Source of the DNA: Mucilaginibacter ginsenosidivorax
Lineage (GTDB): Bacteria; Bacteroidota; Bacteroidia; Sphingobacteriales; Sphingobacteriaceae
NCBI RefSeq assembly: GCF_007971525.1
Contig: NZ_CP042437.1
Span: forward strand, 3,100,001-3,164,000
Length of the DNA stretch: 64,000 bases
Direction of reading: 5' to 3'
Numbering within the stretch: position 1 is the first letter of the stretch; every line of letters begins with the position of its first letter. Both the position numbers and the translations under genes were made by a program. Positions 49,782 through 58,714 of the stretch are shown here, one piece after another. Below the pieces are notes generated by a model that had not been told where the DNA came from, made no database searches, and saw only the letters and a list, made by a program, of their open reading frames with translations.

Positions 49782-50915
49782 ATGTTTTCCTACTGGGAGC
49801 AAACTTCTTTTATTGATAACGCCGATGTAATTATCATTGGCAGCGGCCTGGTGGGCCTAAGTGCCGCCCTGCATTTAAAAAAACAACAGCCATTGCTTAA
49901 AGTACTGGTACTTGAGCGGGGCTTTTTACCAAGCGGTGCCAGTACTAAAAACGCTGGTTTTGCCTGTTTTGGTACAATTAGCGAGCAAATTGAGGTAATA
50001 AACCGATCATCAGAAGCCGAGGCCATGCATTTGGTTGATTATAAGTGGCGCGGCCTGCAGCGCCTGCGGCAAAACCTTGGGGATAAGAATATTGATTACC
50101 ATCAACATGGCGGGCACGAATTGTTTATGAATGATGAAGCCCAGGCCGCAGGCATCGCGTTGGACCAGGTTGATCATCTTAATAAATTATTACAGCCCAT
50201 TATCGGGACCACTGACATTTATGCAGTTGCGAATGAAAAAATTGCAGATTTTGGCTTCAATAATGTAACCAGCATAATTTACAACCGCTTTGAGGGACAG
50301 ATTGACACCGGTAAAATGATGCGGGCTTTATTGTATAAAGTGTATGAGCTGGGAGTGTTGGTTTTAAATAACGTACAGGTATCGGCAATTGAGCACGAGG
50401 CTGCTTGCGTTAGGCTGCAAACTACACAGGGTACTTTTAAGGCAGGCAAAGTAATACTGGCAACAAATGCATTTGCAAGCCAGTTGTACCCGGAATTGGA
50501 TGTGGTGCCCGGCAGGGGACAGGTACTGGTTACAAAACCTGTTGATGGTTTAAAACTGAAGGGCACCTATCATTTTAACGAAGGGTACTATTATTTCAGG
50601 AACATTGATAACCGTGTGCTATTTGGCGGCGGCCGCAACCTGAATTACAAGGCCGAAGAAACCTGGGAGTTTGGGCATACAGATGAGGTTAAGGAAAAAC
50701 TCTTAACCTATTTAGACCAGGTTATCCTCCCCGATCAAAAAACAGAGATTGATTACTGGTGGAGCGGCATCATGGGCTTCGGCGAACAACTAAGCCCGAT
50801 AGTGAAAGCGGTACAGCCCCATGTTTTCTGCGCGGTACGCTGTAACGGCATGGGTGTAGCTATGGGAAGTTTGGTAGGCGAGGAAGTGGCAGAAATGGTA
50901 TTATGCGATATTTAA
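49782..50915 (+). CDS. FAD-dependent oxidoreductase (DAO family)
   Basis: This 377-residue protein has the dinucleotide-binding motif VIIIGSGLVGLSAALHL (about 16-32), followed by ERGFLPSGASTKNAGFA as in D-amino-acid oxidase-like and glycine-oxidase-like proteins. The C-terminal part has DYWWSGIMGFGEQLSPIV and the FAD-contacting CNGMGVAMGS. It oxidises an amine or amino acid. The substrate is not readable, and no pathway genes lie nearby. Confidence 0.92.
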   Translation: MFSYWEQTSFIDNADVIIIGSGLVGLSAALHLKKQQPLLKVLVLERGFLPSGASTKNAGFACFGTISEQIEVINRSSEAEAMHLVDYKWRGLQRLRQNLGDKNIDYHQHGGHELFMNDEAQAAGIALDQVDHLNKLLQPIIGTTDIYAVANEKIADFGFNNVTSIIYNRFEGQIDTGKMMRALLYKVYELGVLVLNNVQVSAIEHEAACVRLQTTQGTFKAGKVILATNAFASQLYPELDVVPGRGQVLVTKPVDGLKLKGTYHFNEGYYYFRNIDNRVLFGGGRNLNYKAEETWEFGHTDEVKEKLLTYLDQVILPDQKTEIDYWWSGIMGFGEQLSPIVKAVQPHVFCAVRCNGMGVAMGSLVGEEVAEMVLCDI

Positions 50916-50955
50916 CAATAGTAAATGCCAATCCAATTACGTTGTAAACGACACA

Positions 50956-51007
50956 CCAATGACCAATAACGCGTCAGCAAATGACCGCGCAGCGCAATGA
51001 CTAATTA
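50956..51007. repeat. Heptad-type word repeat between convergent genes
   Basis: CCAATGA, CCAATAA, CGCGTCA, GCAAATGA, CCGCGCAG, CGCAATGA, CTAATTA fill the gap and run into the stop codon region of the zinc peptidase at 51001. Confidence 0.65.
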
Positions 51008-51867
51008 GCCAGAAAAGCGTACCTGTCATCGGCAAACGTGTTCCCTTGTTTTACATCGCCTGTTTCGTAGCCTTTTTTAAACCAGTAAACACGCTGGGCG
51101 CTGGTGCCATGGGTAAAGCTGTCGGGTTCCACATGGCCCTGGCTTTGTTTTTGTAAACGGTCGTCGCCAATGGCGTTGGCTGCATTCAAGGCATCTTCTA
51201 TATCTTTTTCGTTAATTGCCTTATTAATGCTTTGCTCGTAATGAGCCCAAACACCAGCGTAAAAATCGGCTTGTAATTCAAGCTTTACCGATAGTTTGTT
51301 GTATTCGCGTTCACTCATCCGGCTGCGGGCCTGGTCCATTTTTGCACTTACCCCCAGCAGGTTTTGCACATGGTGCCCCACTTCGTGCGCTATAACGTAG
51401 GCATTGGCAAAGTCGCCGCCGGCACCAAAACGCGTTTTAAGTTCGTCGTAAAAACTCAAATCTATATATACTTTGGCGTCGCCGGGGCAATAAAACGGCC
51501 CCGTGGCCGAGCTGGCGTTACCGCAGGCCGATTGCACATAATCGGTAAATAAAACCAACTTAGGGTCCTGGTACTGCCTGCCCATATCGTTAAATAGTTT
51601 GGCCCAAATGTCCTCGGTATCCTTAAGTACTACACGCACAAATTTTTTGCCGTTGTCTTCGGGTGCATTGGGGTTTTGTTGCTCGGTTTGTTGTTGCTGG
51701 TCGCCGCCACCCTGGTTAAGTAGCTGCGAGGGGTTAATCCCCGTAAACATATAAATTACAGCCCCAATAAGGCCCAGTATTCCGCCGCCAATTGCTATAC
51801 CGCGACCACCGCCGCTGCCACGCTGATCTTCTACATTATCGCTTTCGCCCCTGCCAAACCATTGCAT
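51001..51867 (-). CDS. Neutral zinc metallopeptidase (YpfJ-like)
   Basis: This 288-residue protein has a glycine-rich N-terminal linker, one membrane segment (GIAIGGGILGLIGAVIYMFTGI) and a peptidase domain with the zinc motif HEVGHHVQN (about 165-173) and downstream Glu in LELQADFYAGVWAHY. This is the zinc-peptidase family often named YpfJ. The domain is extracytoplasmic. A Q-rich linker (GGGDQQQQTEQQNPNAPE) joins the two parts. The substrate is unknown. Confidence 0.92.
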   Translation of the reverse strand: MQWFGRGESDNVEDQRGSGGGRGIAIGGGILGLIGAVIYMFTGINPSQLLNQGGGDQQQQTEQQNPNAPEDNGKKFVRVVLKDTEDIWAKLFNDMGRQYQDPKLVLFTDYVQSACGNASSATGPFYCPGDAKVYIDLSFYDELKTRFGAGGDFANAYVIAHEVGHHVQNLLGVSAKMDQARSRMSEREYNKLSVKLELQADFYAGVWAHYEQSINKAINEKDIEDALNAANAIGDDRLQKQSQGHVEPDSFTHGTSAQRVYWFKKGYETGDVKQGNTFADDRYAFLAN

Positions 51868-52258
51868 AATTCCGTGATTTTTTAGGGGTAACAGGAAAAA
51901 CGGTCAGAATGTTTGAGAAGCCCCTTCTAAACCTCCCCTGGCAGGGGAGACTTTTGAAAGGGCATGTTTTTAAACCCCTCCCATCGGAGCTACTGTGTGT
52001 ACCCATCTTTTTAATAAAAGAAAATGTCATTTCGATAGAGCAGTAGGGGCAGGAGTGAGGGGGCGAAAGAGAAATCTTAGACAATTTACATCCCAAAAAG
52101 CCTGTCGGAATGTAGGACGTATAAGATTTCTCCTCACCCCACCACTTAAATCCACCTCTGATTCGTTCGAAATGACATCAGTTTTGTTTAGTGATGCGAT
52201 TCTAAACAGATGTGTAAACACAGTAGCCTGCCTGGGAGGATTTAGGAGGTCCGGGGGC
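51868..52258. other. Intergenic region with REP-like palindromes
   Basis: This region has no gene. It contains a CCCCTTCTAAACC-type element (about 51914-51980) and the TGTCATTTCGA-family palindrome at 52025-52177. Confidence 0.6.
52025..52177. repeat. REP-like long palindrome (TGTCATTTCGA family), second copy
   Basis: Outer arms TGTCATTTCGA (52025-52035) and TCGAAATGACA (52167-52177), and inner AGAGAAATCTTA with TAAGATTTCTC. It is the same family as 7594-7724, 44 kb away. Confidence 0.75.
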
Positions 52259-52945
52259 CTACTTTATCTCAAACACTGCGTTTATCTGCAGGCTGATCTT
52301 GATCTTTTTAAAGTCGATGTCGGATTGAGGGGCATCGGCAACGGCAGCTTTATACATCATGGTGTTGTACTGGCGTGGCTGGGGGAAGCTGCTGTTATCA
52401 CTTTCGGTAATGTTAAGCACATCGCCCAGTTTGTTGCCAAGTCCGTTCAATAAAAATGAAGCCTTATCGCGTGCCGAAAGCAGCGCTTTAAGTTTCAGTT
52501 CGTTTTTCAGCTCGTTTATTTTTGAATAGTCGTAGCTGTCAATATTGGTCGACTGAATACCTTTAGGATCTATTTTAGATACAATCTGGTTAAACTTGTT
52601 CAGGTCTTTTATCCGCAGCCCGTATTGTTTGCCGGCTAAAAAATCAGGCTGTTTCTTTTTCTGGAAGGTATTGTTCCAGGCCGATACATTATTTACGGTA
52701 AAATCAGCGGCAGGTATACCTGCATCCTTAACAGCTTTTTCAAGCTGGTCTTCCAGGTCCGAGATCTGGATGTGCTTTTTACCATCCATATATTCCTGCA
52801 GCGATATGGTAACGTTGATGATATCGGGAGTAACTTCCTGCTCGGCGGTGCCGGTAACTTCTATTTTGCGGCGCAAATCAACAGCCTGCGCAAAGGCTCC
52901 GTAAGTAAATGTTAGCAGGGTGGCAATGATGAATAGCTTCTTCAT
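52259..52945 (-). CDS. SIMPL-domain (DUF541) exported protein
   Basis: The product has 228 residues from the ATG at 52945; a longer frame to 53107 lacks a signal peptide. It begins with MKKLFIIATLLTFTYGAFAQ, then the SIMPL domain (RKIEVTGTAEQEVTPDIINV, LNGLGNKLGDVLNITE). SIMPL proteins are periplasmic, with roles in envelope stress and interactions with kinases in some bacteria; here the role is unknown. It diverges from the Ku gene. Confidence 0.9.
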   Translation of the reverse strand: MKKLFIIATLLTFTYGAFAQAVDLRRKIEVTGTAEQEVTPDIINVTISLQEYMDGKKHIQISDLEDQLEKAVKDAGIPAADFTVNNVSAWNNTFQKKKQPDFLAGKQYGLRIKDLNKFNQIVSKIDPKGIQSTNIDSYDYSKINELKNELKLKALLSARDKASFLLNGLGNKLGDVLNITESDNSSFPQPRQYNTMMYKAAVADAPQSDIDFKKIKISLQINAVFEIK

Positions 52946-53177
52946 GATGTAATGTGTATGGTTATTTTTTGTTTGTATGACTGTAATGACGGGCAGATAG
53001 TTTAATATGTAACAGGTATAATGAACTATTGTTGGGGCCTTGAATACCGGGGTAATGAAAAACCAGGGGGATTTGTTTTGTTTTTTCTCCGTATGCCTGT
53101 AAGTCAATTATTTAAAAACCGTTTGGGTTTATCGTGGTTACATCATGTAGTAACAGGCAAACGATAAATATTTTGAT

Positions 53178-53945
53178 ATGAGGTCTATCTGGAAAGGTTC
53201 AATTGGTTTTGGATTGGTTAGCATCCCGGTTAAACTGTATTCGGCAGTGCAAACAAGTTCGCTTGATTTGGATATGCTTGATAGCCGCGATCATTCACGC
53301 ATCAGGTATCAGCGGGTAAACGAGAAAACGCATAAGCAGGTACCCTACGATAAAATTGTGAAGGGTTACAAACTGGCCAATGACGATTATGTGATTGTAG
53401 AGGACCAGGATTTTGAGGATGCCGCACCCGAAAAAAGTAAGATCATCGAGATTGAAAGCTTTGTGGATATTGCCGACGTAAACCCTATGTTTTACGAAAC
53501 ATCCTACTATACCGAGCCCGATACTAAAAGCAACAAGGCCTATGCACTTTTGCTGAAAGCCCTCATCCAGTCAAAAAAAGCGGGGCTGGCACGCTTTGTA
53601 CTGCGCAGTACCGAAAGCCTGTGTATTGTGCACCCTGTTGATCATGCGCTGGTAGTTACCCGAATTCGTTTTGCACAGGAAATACGTAGTGCCGAAGATC
53701 TGGATATAGCCAAAGATGTAACTGTAAGTAAAAAAGAACTTGACGTTGGCCTTGCCCTTATTAACCAATATGCCGAGGATTTTGACGTATCTAAATTCAA
53801 AGATGAATACAACGACGAGTTGCTAAAAATTATCAAGGCCAAATCAAAAGGCAAACGGGCTACGGTTAAGAAACTTAAACCACGTGAAACCGATAGCGAT
53901 GACCTGTATGATCAATTGATGAGCAGTTTGAAAAAGAAAGCCTGA
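53178..53945 (+). CDS. ku: Ku protein (non-homologous end joining)
   Basis: This 255-residue protein begins with MRSIWKGSIGFGLVSIPVKLY, the bacterial Ku signature, followed by DSRDHSRIRYQRVNEKTHK and the bridge region. It binds DNA double-strand ends as a ring dimer and recruits LigD. No ligD is in the window, so it must be elsewhere or absent. The short C-terminal lysine-rich end (SLKKKA) is usual. Confidence 0.96.
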   Translation: MRSIWKGSIGFGLVSIPVKLYSAVQTSSLDLDMLDSRDHSRIRYQRVNEKTHKQVPYDKIVKGYKLANDDYVIVEDQDFEDAAPEKSKIIEIESFVDIADVNPMFYETSYYTEPDTKSNKAYALLLKALIQSKKAGLARFVLRSTESLCIVHPVDHALVVTRIRFAQEIRSAEDLDIAKDVTVSKKELDVGLALINQYAEDFDVSKFKDEYNDELLKIIKAKSKGKRATVKKLKPRETDSDDLYDQLMSSLKKKA

Positions 53946-54011
53946 CAAGTATTTAAGGGAAGCAAAGCAGGAAGACGCTTTGCTATAATGACCGGATTTT
54001 CGGTTTTTAAA

Positions 54012-54045
54012 TATATAGAGACACAACAATTTGTGCCTCTATATA
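54012..54045. terminator. Bidirectional terminator between Ku and pfkA
   Basis: TATATAGAG and CTCTATATA form a 9-bp stem extended by CACAA and TTGTG after one mismatch. AT-rich flanks are on both sides. Confidence 0.75.
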
Positions 54046-54069
54046 AATAATATGTTTGTTTCAGTAAAA

Positions 54070-55047
54070 TTACATCGATAAAATCTCAACCAGCTTCAAT
54101 AGGTTGGGATTAATCTCCACATGGTGTTTAATGGCGTGCTCAAACGGTGTATAGGCAATTTCGTTGTGGATGATACCAATCATCTCGTTGCGGTGGCCGT
54201 CTCTTAAAGCTTCAACAGCGGCTGCGCCTACCCGGCTGGCCAAAACCCTATCCATACAGCTTGGGGCGCCACCACGCTGGATGTGGCCCAGTATAGATAT
54301 GCGGGTATCATAATTAGGGAAACGCTCCTGTACCAGGCGCCCTACCTCAAATGCACCACCGGCTTCTTCGCCTTCGGCAACAATTACAATACGCGATGTT
54401 TTATCTTTACGGCCGTGCTCAAGGCGGTTAAATAAGCCTTCCATGCCGCCTTTATGTTCGGGGATAAGTATAGCTTCGGCTCCTGCGGCAATGCCTGTAC
54501 GTAAGGCGATCAGGCCCGAGTCGCGCCCCATTACCTCAACTATAAACAGGCGGTCATGTGATTCTGCTGTGTCGCGAATTTTATCTACAGCCTCAACAAC
54601 CGTATTAATGGCGGTATCATAACCTATAGTAAAATCGGTGCCCATTAAATCGTTATCAATAGTACCTGGCAGGCCAATGATAGGCATATCATATTCGGCA
54701 CCAAAAACTTTGGCCCCGGTAAATGTACCATCGCCACCAATACCTACAAGGGCATCAATGTTATTTTTTTTAAGATGGTCATATGCCTGCTGGCGGCCTT
54801 CGGGCGTGCGGAAGTTATCGCAGCGTGCGGTTTTTAGTATAGTACCGCCGCGTTGAATAATGTTTGAAACCGATTTGCGGTTCATGGGTACAAAATCGCC
54901 CTTAGTCATGCCTTCATAACCACGGCGAATGCCCATCACCTCGATACCATAATATATAGCCGTACGTACAACCGCCCTGATGGCAGCGTTCATGCCCGGC
55001 GAATCTCCGCCCGAAGTATAAAGTCCTATTTTTTTAATCTGCGTCAT
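54070..55047 (-). CDS. pfkA: ATP-dependent 6-phosphofructokinase
   Basis: This 325-residue protein has TSGGDSPGMNAAIRAVVR (about 12-29), GGDGTFTGA, the catalytic GTIDNDLMGTDFTIG and the effector-site MGRDSG, and GHIQRGGAPS. It phosphorylates fructose-6-phosphate in glycolysis. The length and motifs are standard for bacterial ATP-PFK; the GDGT motif rather than GDDS fits ATP use. Confidence 0.97.
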   Translation of the reverse strand: MTQIKKIGLYTSGGDSPGMNAAIRAVVRTAIYYGIEVMGIRRGYEGMTKGDFVPMNRKSVSNIIQRGGTILKTARCDNFRTPEGRQQAYDHLKKNNIDALVGIGGDGTFTGAKVFGAEYDMPIIGLPGTIDNDLMGTDFTIGYDTAINTVVEAVDKIRDTAESHDRLFIVEVMGRDSGLIALRTGIAAGAEAILIPEHKGGMEGLFNRLEHGRKDKTSRIVIVAEGEEAGGAFEVGRLVQERFPNYDTRISILGHIQRGGAPSCMDRVLASRVGAAAVEALRDGHRNEMIGIIHNEIAYTPFEHAIKHHVEINPNLLKLVEILSM

Positions 55048-55190
55048 TTTTTATCCTGATATGGCTTGTTAAACCCTACCTTAAAAAATTGAATAATTTA
55101 ATTAGTGGCTTTTAAACAACCCCGTAACCAAAAAACGCGGCAAACTTTTAAAAGTTGCCGCGAATTTACACTTAATTTTTTAACGCTGTA

Positions 55191-56954
55191 TCACTTTTTA
55201 TAAGCGGCTATACCGCTATCTAAAAATTTGATGTAACGGTCAATATGGTAGTCGGCATTATAGTGTGGCAAAACAGTTCCGTTTTTATCGGTCATTTCCC
55301 TGCCATCGCTATCAAGCATCACATATAATGGCTGCGAATTTGAGTTGAAGCGGCTTGCTTCCAACTCGCTCCACTTATCGCCAATGTTAGTTATCTTTTT
55401 AAAACTGTAGGTTGATGTGTACTGATCTTTAATATCTAAGGCCGCTTTATCATCTACCACAAGTTGTAAAAGTACAAAGTCGTTCTGTAGTTTACTAAAT
55501 ACCACCGGGTCCGACCATACGTTGGCTTCCATGTTTCGGCAGTTAACGCAGGCAAAGCCTGTAAAATCAATCAGTATTGGTTTATGCAGTTCTTTTGAAA
55601 CCTGCAAAGCCTGGTCGTAATCAAACCATGGGGCCAGGCCTTTTATGGTAAGGGCCGAATAATTTGCAGCATATTTTCGCGCTCTGCCATCTTGTTTTGC
55701 TGTGGTGGCAATAGCGCCTCCCGGCACCGGCGAAAGGTCAAAGTCCTGTGTGCCTATTGGTGGTAAAAAGGCTCCGATAGATTTGAGCGGAGCGCCCCAC
55801 AGGCCCGGAATCATATAAACTACGAATGCAAATACAATTATGGACAGAAACACCCTTGGGATAGATAGATAGGGCGCATCGCTATCATGTGAAAACTTAA
55901 TTTTGCCTAAAAGATACAGCCCTACCATTATACCAATGGCTATCCAAAGCGATAAAAACACTTCCCTGTCAAACCAATGCCAATGATAGGCCAGGTCAAC
56001 ATTCGATAAGAACTTCAGGGCGAAAGCCAATTCAAGGAAGCCCAAAACCACCTTTACACTGTTTAGCCATCCGCCCGATTTTGGTAAGCTTTTTAAGGCA
56101 GAGGGGAACAAAGCAAAAATAGTAAACGGCAATGCCAGCGCTAAAGAAAAGCCAAACATGCCCATTGCCGGCCCAAGCCTGTCGCCTTTTGAGGCGGCAT
56201 CTACCAGCAATGTGCCTATAATAGGCCCGGTACATGAAAACGAAACAACCACCAGGGTTGATGCCATAAAAAAGATGCCTGCAAGGCCTCCTTTGTCAGC
56301 ATTTTCGTCGAGCTTGTTGGCCAGTGAACTTGGCAATGTAATTTCAAATGCCCCCAGGAACGATATACCAAAAACAATAAGCAGCAGGAAGAAAAACATA
56401 TTGAATATGCCATTTGTAGCCAGCTGGTTAAGCGCGCTTGAACCAAAAATTATAGAGATTAATAATCCAAGCGTTACGTATATTACAATGATTGATACCC
56501 CGTAAATAGAGGATTGCATAATTGCTTTACTGCGGCTGCCGCTCTTTTTGGTAAAAAAGCTAACGGTTAATGGCAATAAAGGGTAAATACAAGGGAGTAT
56601 TACCGCGGTAAAGCCCCCAATAAGGCCCTCTATAAATATTTGCCAAAGTGTTTTTGGTACCTCGGGTTTTGAATGAGCCGCTTGTTTGGCAGCAACTACC
56701 GATTGTTTTGCCGCTGCTGCTGCTTGTTGCGAAAGTTTTTCTGCATCCTGCATTGCCGCCTTTTTACGTATGGCAATACTATCGGCCGCGGTAGGGATAC
56801 TGGTAAACTGTATATCGGCAGGCGCCGCTGTTGTATCCTTACCGCTTTTTTGCGCCGCGTAAACCGGTTTTGGCGCGTTTAAGCCAAATATAATAAGCAG
56901 GGTTACTACAGCTATTGACGTTGGTAACCAGTTGATCTTTTTAAATAGGTTCAT
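55191..56954 (-). CDS. dsbD: Thiol:disulfide interchange protein DsbD, membrane and gamma domains
   Basis: This 587-residue protein has a signal-like N-terminal helix and an Ala/Gln-rich linker. An eight-helix DsbD membrane domain follows with the two redox cysteines C122 (ILPCIYPL) and C241 (VVSFSCTGP). A C-terminal thioredoxin-like domain carries C469-V-N-C472 (FACVNCRNME). It passes electrons from cytoplasmic thioredoxin to the periplasm. The N-terminal alpha domain is missing from this protein and is encoded by the next gene upstream (56973-57425), so DsbD is split in two. Confidence 0.93.
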   Translation of the reverse strand: MNLFKKINWLPTSIAVVTLLIIFGLNAPKPVYAAQKSGKDTTAAPADIQFTSIPTAADSIAIRKKAAMQDAEKLSQQAAAAAKQSVVAAKQAAHSKPEVPKTLWQIFIEGLIGGFTAVILPCIYPLLPLTVSFFTKKSGSRSKAIMQSSIYGVSIIVIYVTLGLLISIIFGSSALNQLATNGIFNMFFFLLLIVFGISFLGAFEITLPSSLANKLDENADKGGLAGIFFMASTLVVVSFSCTGPIIGTLLVDAASKGDRLGPAMGMFGFSLALALPFTIFALFPSALKSLPKSGGWLNSVKVVLGFLELAFALKFLSNVDLAYHWHWFDREVFLSLWIAIGIMVGLYLLGKIKFSHDSDAPYLSIPRVFLSIIVFAFVVYMIPGLWGAPLKSIGAFLPPIGTQDFDLSPVPGGAIATTAKQDGRARKYAANYSALTIKGLAPWFDYDQALQVSKELHKPILIDFTGFACVNCRNMEANVWSDPVVFSKLQNDFVLLQLVVDDKAALDIKDQYTSTYSFKKITNIGDKWSELEASRFNSNSQPLYVMLDSDGREMTDKNGTVLPHYNADYHIDRYIKFLDSGIAAYKK

Positions 56955-56972
56955 CTTTTTATTCCCTGGTAA

Positions 56973-57425
56973 TTATTTGCCTAAAGGAATGGTGAAATCT
57001 ACATCATCTGGTGGAAGACATTTTTTATCGTTACAGGTCATATAAGTAAGCTTACCTGTTACACTGCCGGCCGTTGCCGACTTTAAGCTTATTTTTTGCG
57101 AAAAAACAACCTCTTTTTCAAAATAAGTAACATTCATTTTGAATGATTCCTCGTATTTAGACAGTGGTTTTGGCTCGGTGGTTTTGCCAACCGGCGCGTA
57201 AAGTTTTGACGGTGTAAATTCAAAGGATGTTTTTATCGGGCCGCCATCGCCAACATTAAGCGAGTAAATGTGCCAGCCGGGTTGTATGGTTGCCTTTAAA
57301 TATACAACGGCCTCTTTACTGTTCAGTTTTTTTGCCGCGTATGCCCAGCGTACCGGTGTTTCAATTTGTGCATAGGCCCCGGCGCAAATAACCAGCGCTA
57401 CCATCAATAACAATAACTTTTTCAT
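56973..57425 (-). CDS. DsbD alpha-domain protein, separately encoded
   Basis: This 150-residue protein begins with the signal peptide MKKLLLLMVALVICAGAYA. The domain matches DsbD-alpha: QPGWHIYSLNVGDGGPIKTSF and LTYMTCNDKKCLPPDDVDF, with a Cys-x4-Cys pair. It should receive electrons from the membrane DsbD encoded 18 nt downstream and reduce periplasmic disulfides. Together with that gene it completes a two-piece DsbD. It lies 3 nt after birA on the same strand. Confidence 0.9.
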   Translation of the reverse strand: MKKLLLLMVALVICAGAYAQIETPVRWAYAAKKLNSKEAVVYLKATIQPGWHIYSLNVGDGGPIKTSFEFTPSKLYAPVGKTTEPKPLSKYEESFKMNVTYFEKEVVFSQKISLKSATAGSVTGKLTYMTCNDKKCLPPDDVDFTIPLGK

Positions 57426-57428
57426 GTA

Positions 57429-58202
57429 TTATTTATTTAAAAATTCAATTTGTTTTAAGCTAAACTCACGGGTGCCCAAATTATTATGTTCAACTACCAG
57501 CACCCCTTCATCTTTCACCCCAACAATGGTCCCCGTAAACGTTTCACCGTCTGACCGGAAATTTCTTGCTTCGTTTAACCAGTATAGTCGGTTTAAATAA
57601 GCGTTCCTTACAAACAAAGATTTACCGGCTTTAAGCTTAAGATAGTATCCTTCAATATGCCCGCAAATTTCTAATAATAAAGCTCGTAAATCATAATCCT
57701 TTTGTAATATCTGCTTTACAGATATGGCATTGCCGGCACCCTCCTCAAAATGCTCCTGGTTTATATTAAGCCCAATACCAATAATGGCATCTTTTATCCT
57801 GTCGCCCTGCAGGTGTGTTTCAATCAAAATACCGCCAAGTTTGTGGTCGTCATAATAAATATCGTTTGGCCATTTTATTTTTAAGCGGTCGCCCAGCAGC
57901 GGATTAAGCGCCTCAATTACGCCCAGGCTTATAGCCCGCGTAAGGTCAAATTGTTGTAAAACAGGTAAAAATGAGGGGGTTAGCAAAATACTAAAAGTTA
58001 GGTTTTTGCCCGGCTCGCTATGCCATTTGTTTTGCTGCTGGCCCCGCCCGGCAAATTGGCTTTCTGCCATAATGGCTGTACCTTCGGGCAATGGCTTGGA
58101 ATTTGACAGTAATGTTTTAAGGTAAGTGTTGGTTGAATCAACTTCTTTAATTGTTACTAAATTTTGACCAACAAATAATGCCGAAAATATGTTATTTTGC
58201 AA
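57429..58202 (-). CDS. birA: Biotin--[acetyl-CoA-carboxylase] ligase
   Basis: The product has 257 residues from TTG 58202 (TTGCAAAATAAC), since a longer frame to 58406 would overlap the divergent rsfS gene. BirA motifs: VDSTNTYLK, ESQFAGRGQQQNKWHSEPGKNL with the biotin-binding GRGQ, and IKWPNDIYYDDHKLGGILIE. It joins biotin to carboxylase carrier domains. No DNA-binding domain is present, so it is the group I ligase. The N-terminal start is inferred. Confidence 0.9.
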   Translation of the reverse strand: MQNNIFSALFVGQNLVTIKEVDSTNTYLKTLLSNSKPLPEGTAIMAESQFAGRGQQQNKWHSEPGKNLTFSILLTPSFLPVLQQFDLTRAISLGVIEALNPLLGDRLKIKWPNDIYYDDHKLGGILIETHLQGDRIKDAIIGIGLNINQEHFEEGAGNAISVKQILQKDYDLRALLLEICGHIEGYYLKLKAGKSLFVRNAYLNRLYWLNEARNFRSDGETFTGTIVGVKDEGVLVVEHNNLGTREFSLKQIEFLNK

Positions 58203-58249
58203 AGTGTAATAATTTTTAACCAAAAAACGTTCAAAACTAATTCTTTTTG

Positions 58250-58624
58250 ATGGTAAAAAATAAAAAGGTAGGGCAATCAACCTATATTTCTGAACTTGCG
58301 ATACATGGTATCCAGGAAAAAAAAGGTAATGAAATTGTAAGGTTAGACCTTCGTAACCTAAATAGTTCGGTAACAGATTACTTTGTAGTTTGCCATGCCG
58401 ATTCAAGCACGCAGGTAAAAGCGATAGCCAACAGCATTGAAGATGAAATTTTTAAAGCAACCCAAACCGAGCCCTGGCGTAAAGAAGGTTTGGAATATGG
58501 CGAGTGGATACTACTTGATTACGTGGATGTTGTGATCCACGTTTTCCGGACAGACAAGCGTGAATTTTATGGCGTAGAAGAATTGTGGGGTGATGCCGAA
58601 ATAAAATATTACAAAAGCGCTTAA
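58250..58624 (+). CDS. rsfS: Ribosomal silencing factor RsfS
   Basis: The product has 124 residues from ATG 58250. RsfS features: LDLRNLNSSVTDYFVVCHADSST, the EGLEYGEWILLDYVDVVIHVF stretch and REFYGVEELWGDA. It binds L14 on the 50S subunit and prevents subunit joining in starvation. It is divergent from birA and immediately precedes ftsH; the short gap suggests co-expression. Confidence 0.95.
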   Translation: MVKNKKVGQSTYISELAIHGIQEKKGNEIVRLDLRNLNSSVTDYFVVCHADSSTQVKAIANSIEDEIFKATQTEPWRKEGLEYGEWILLDYVDVVIHVFRTDKREFYGVEELWGDAEIKYYKSA

Positions 58625-58714
58625 GCTATAGTCACATAAAGGCTTGCAATAGCGTCATGGTAATAACCTTGTTTTTTAAATTATAGATAGTAAGTTTGAG
58701 CTCGTAACAAAGAG

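Noticed and set aside
53178..53945. A complete NHEJ locus
   Set aside because: Only Ku is present; no LigD-like ligase, polymerase or phosphoesterase lies in the window.
58203..58406. Extended N-terminus of BirA
   Set aside because: It would overlap the divergent rsfS gene by more than 150 bp and has no ligase homology.
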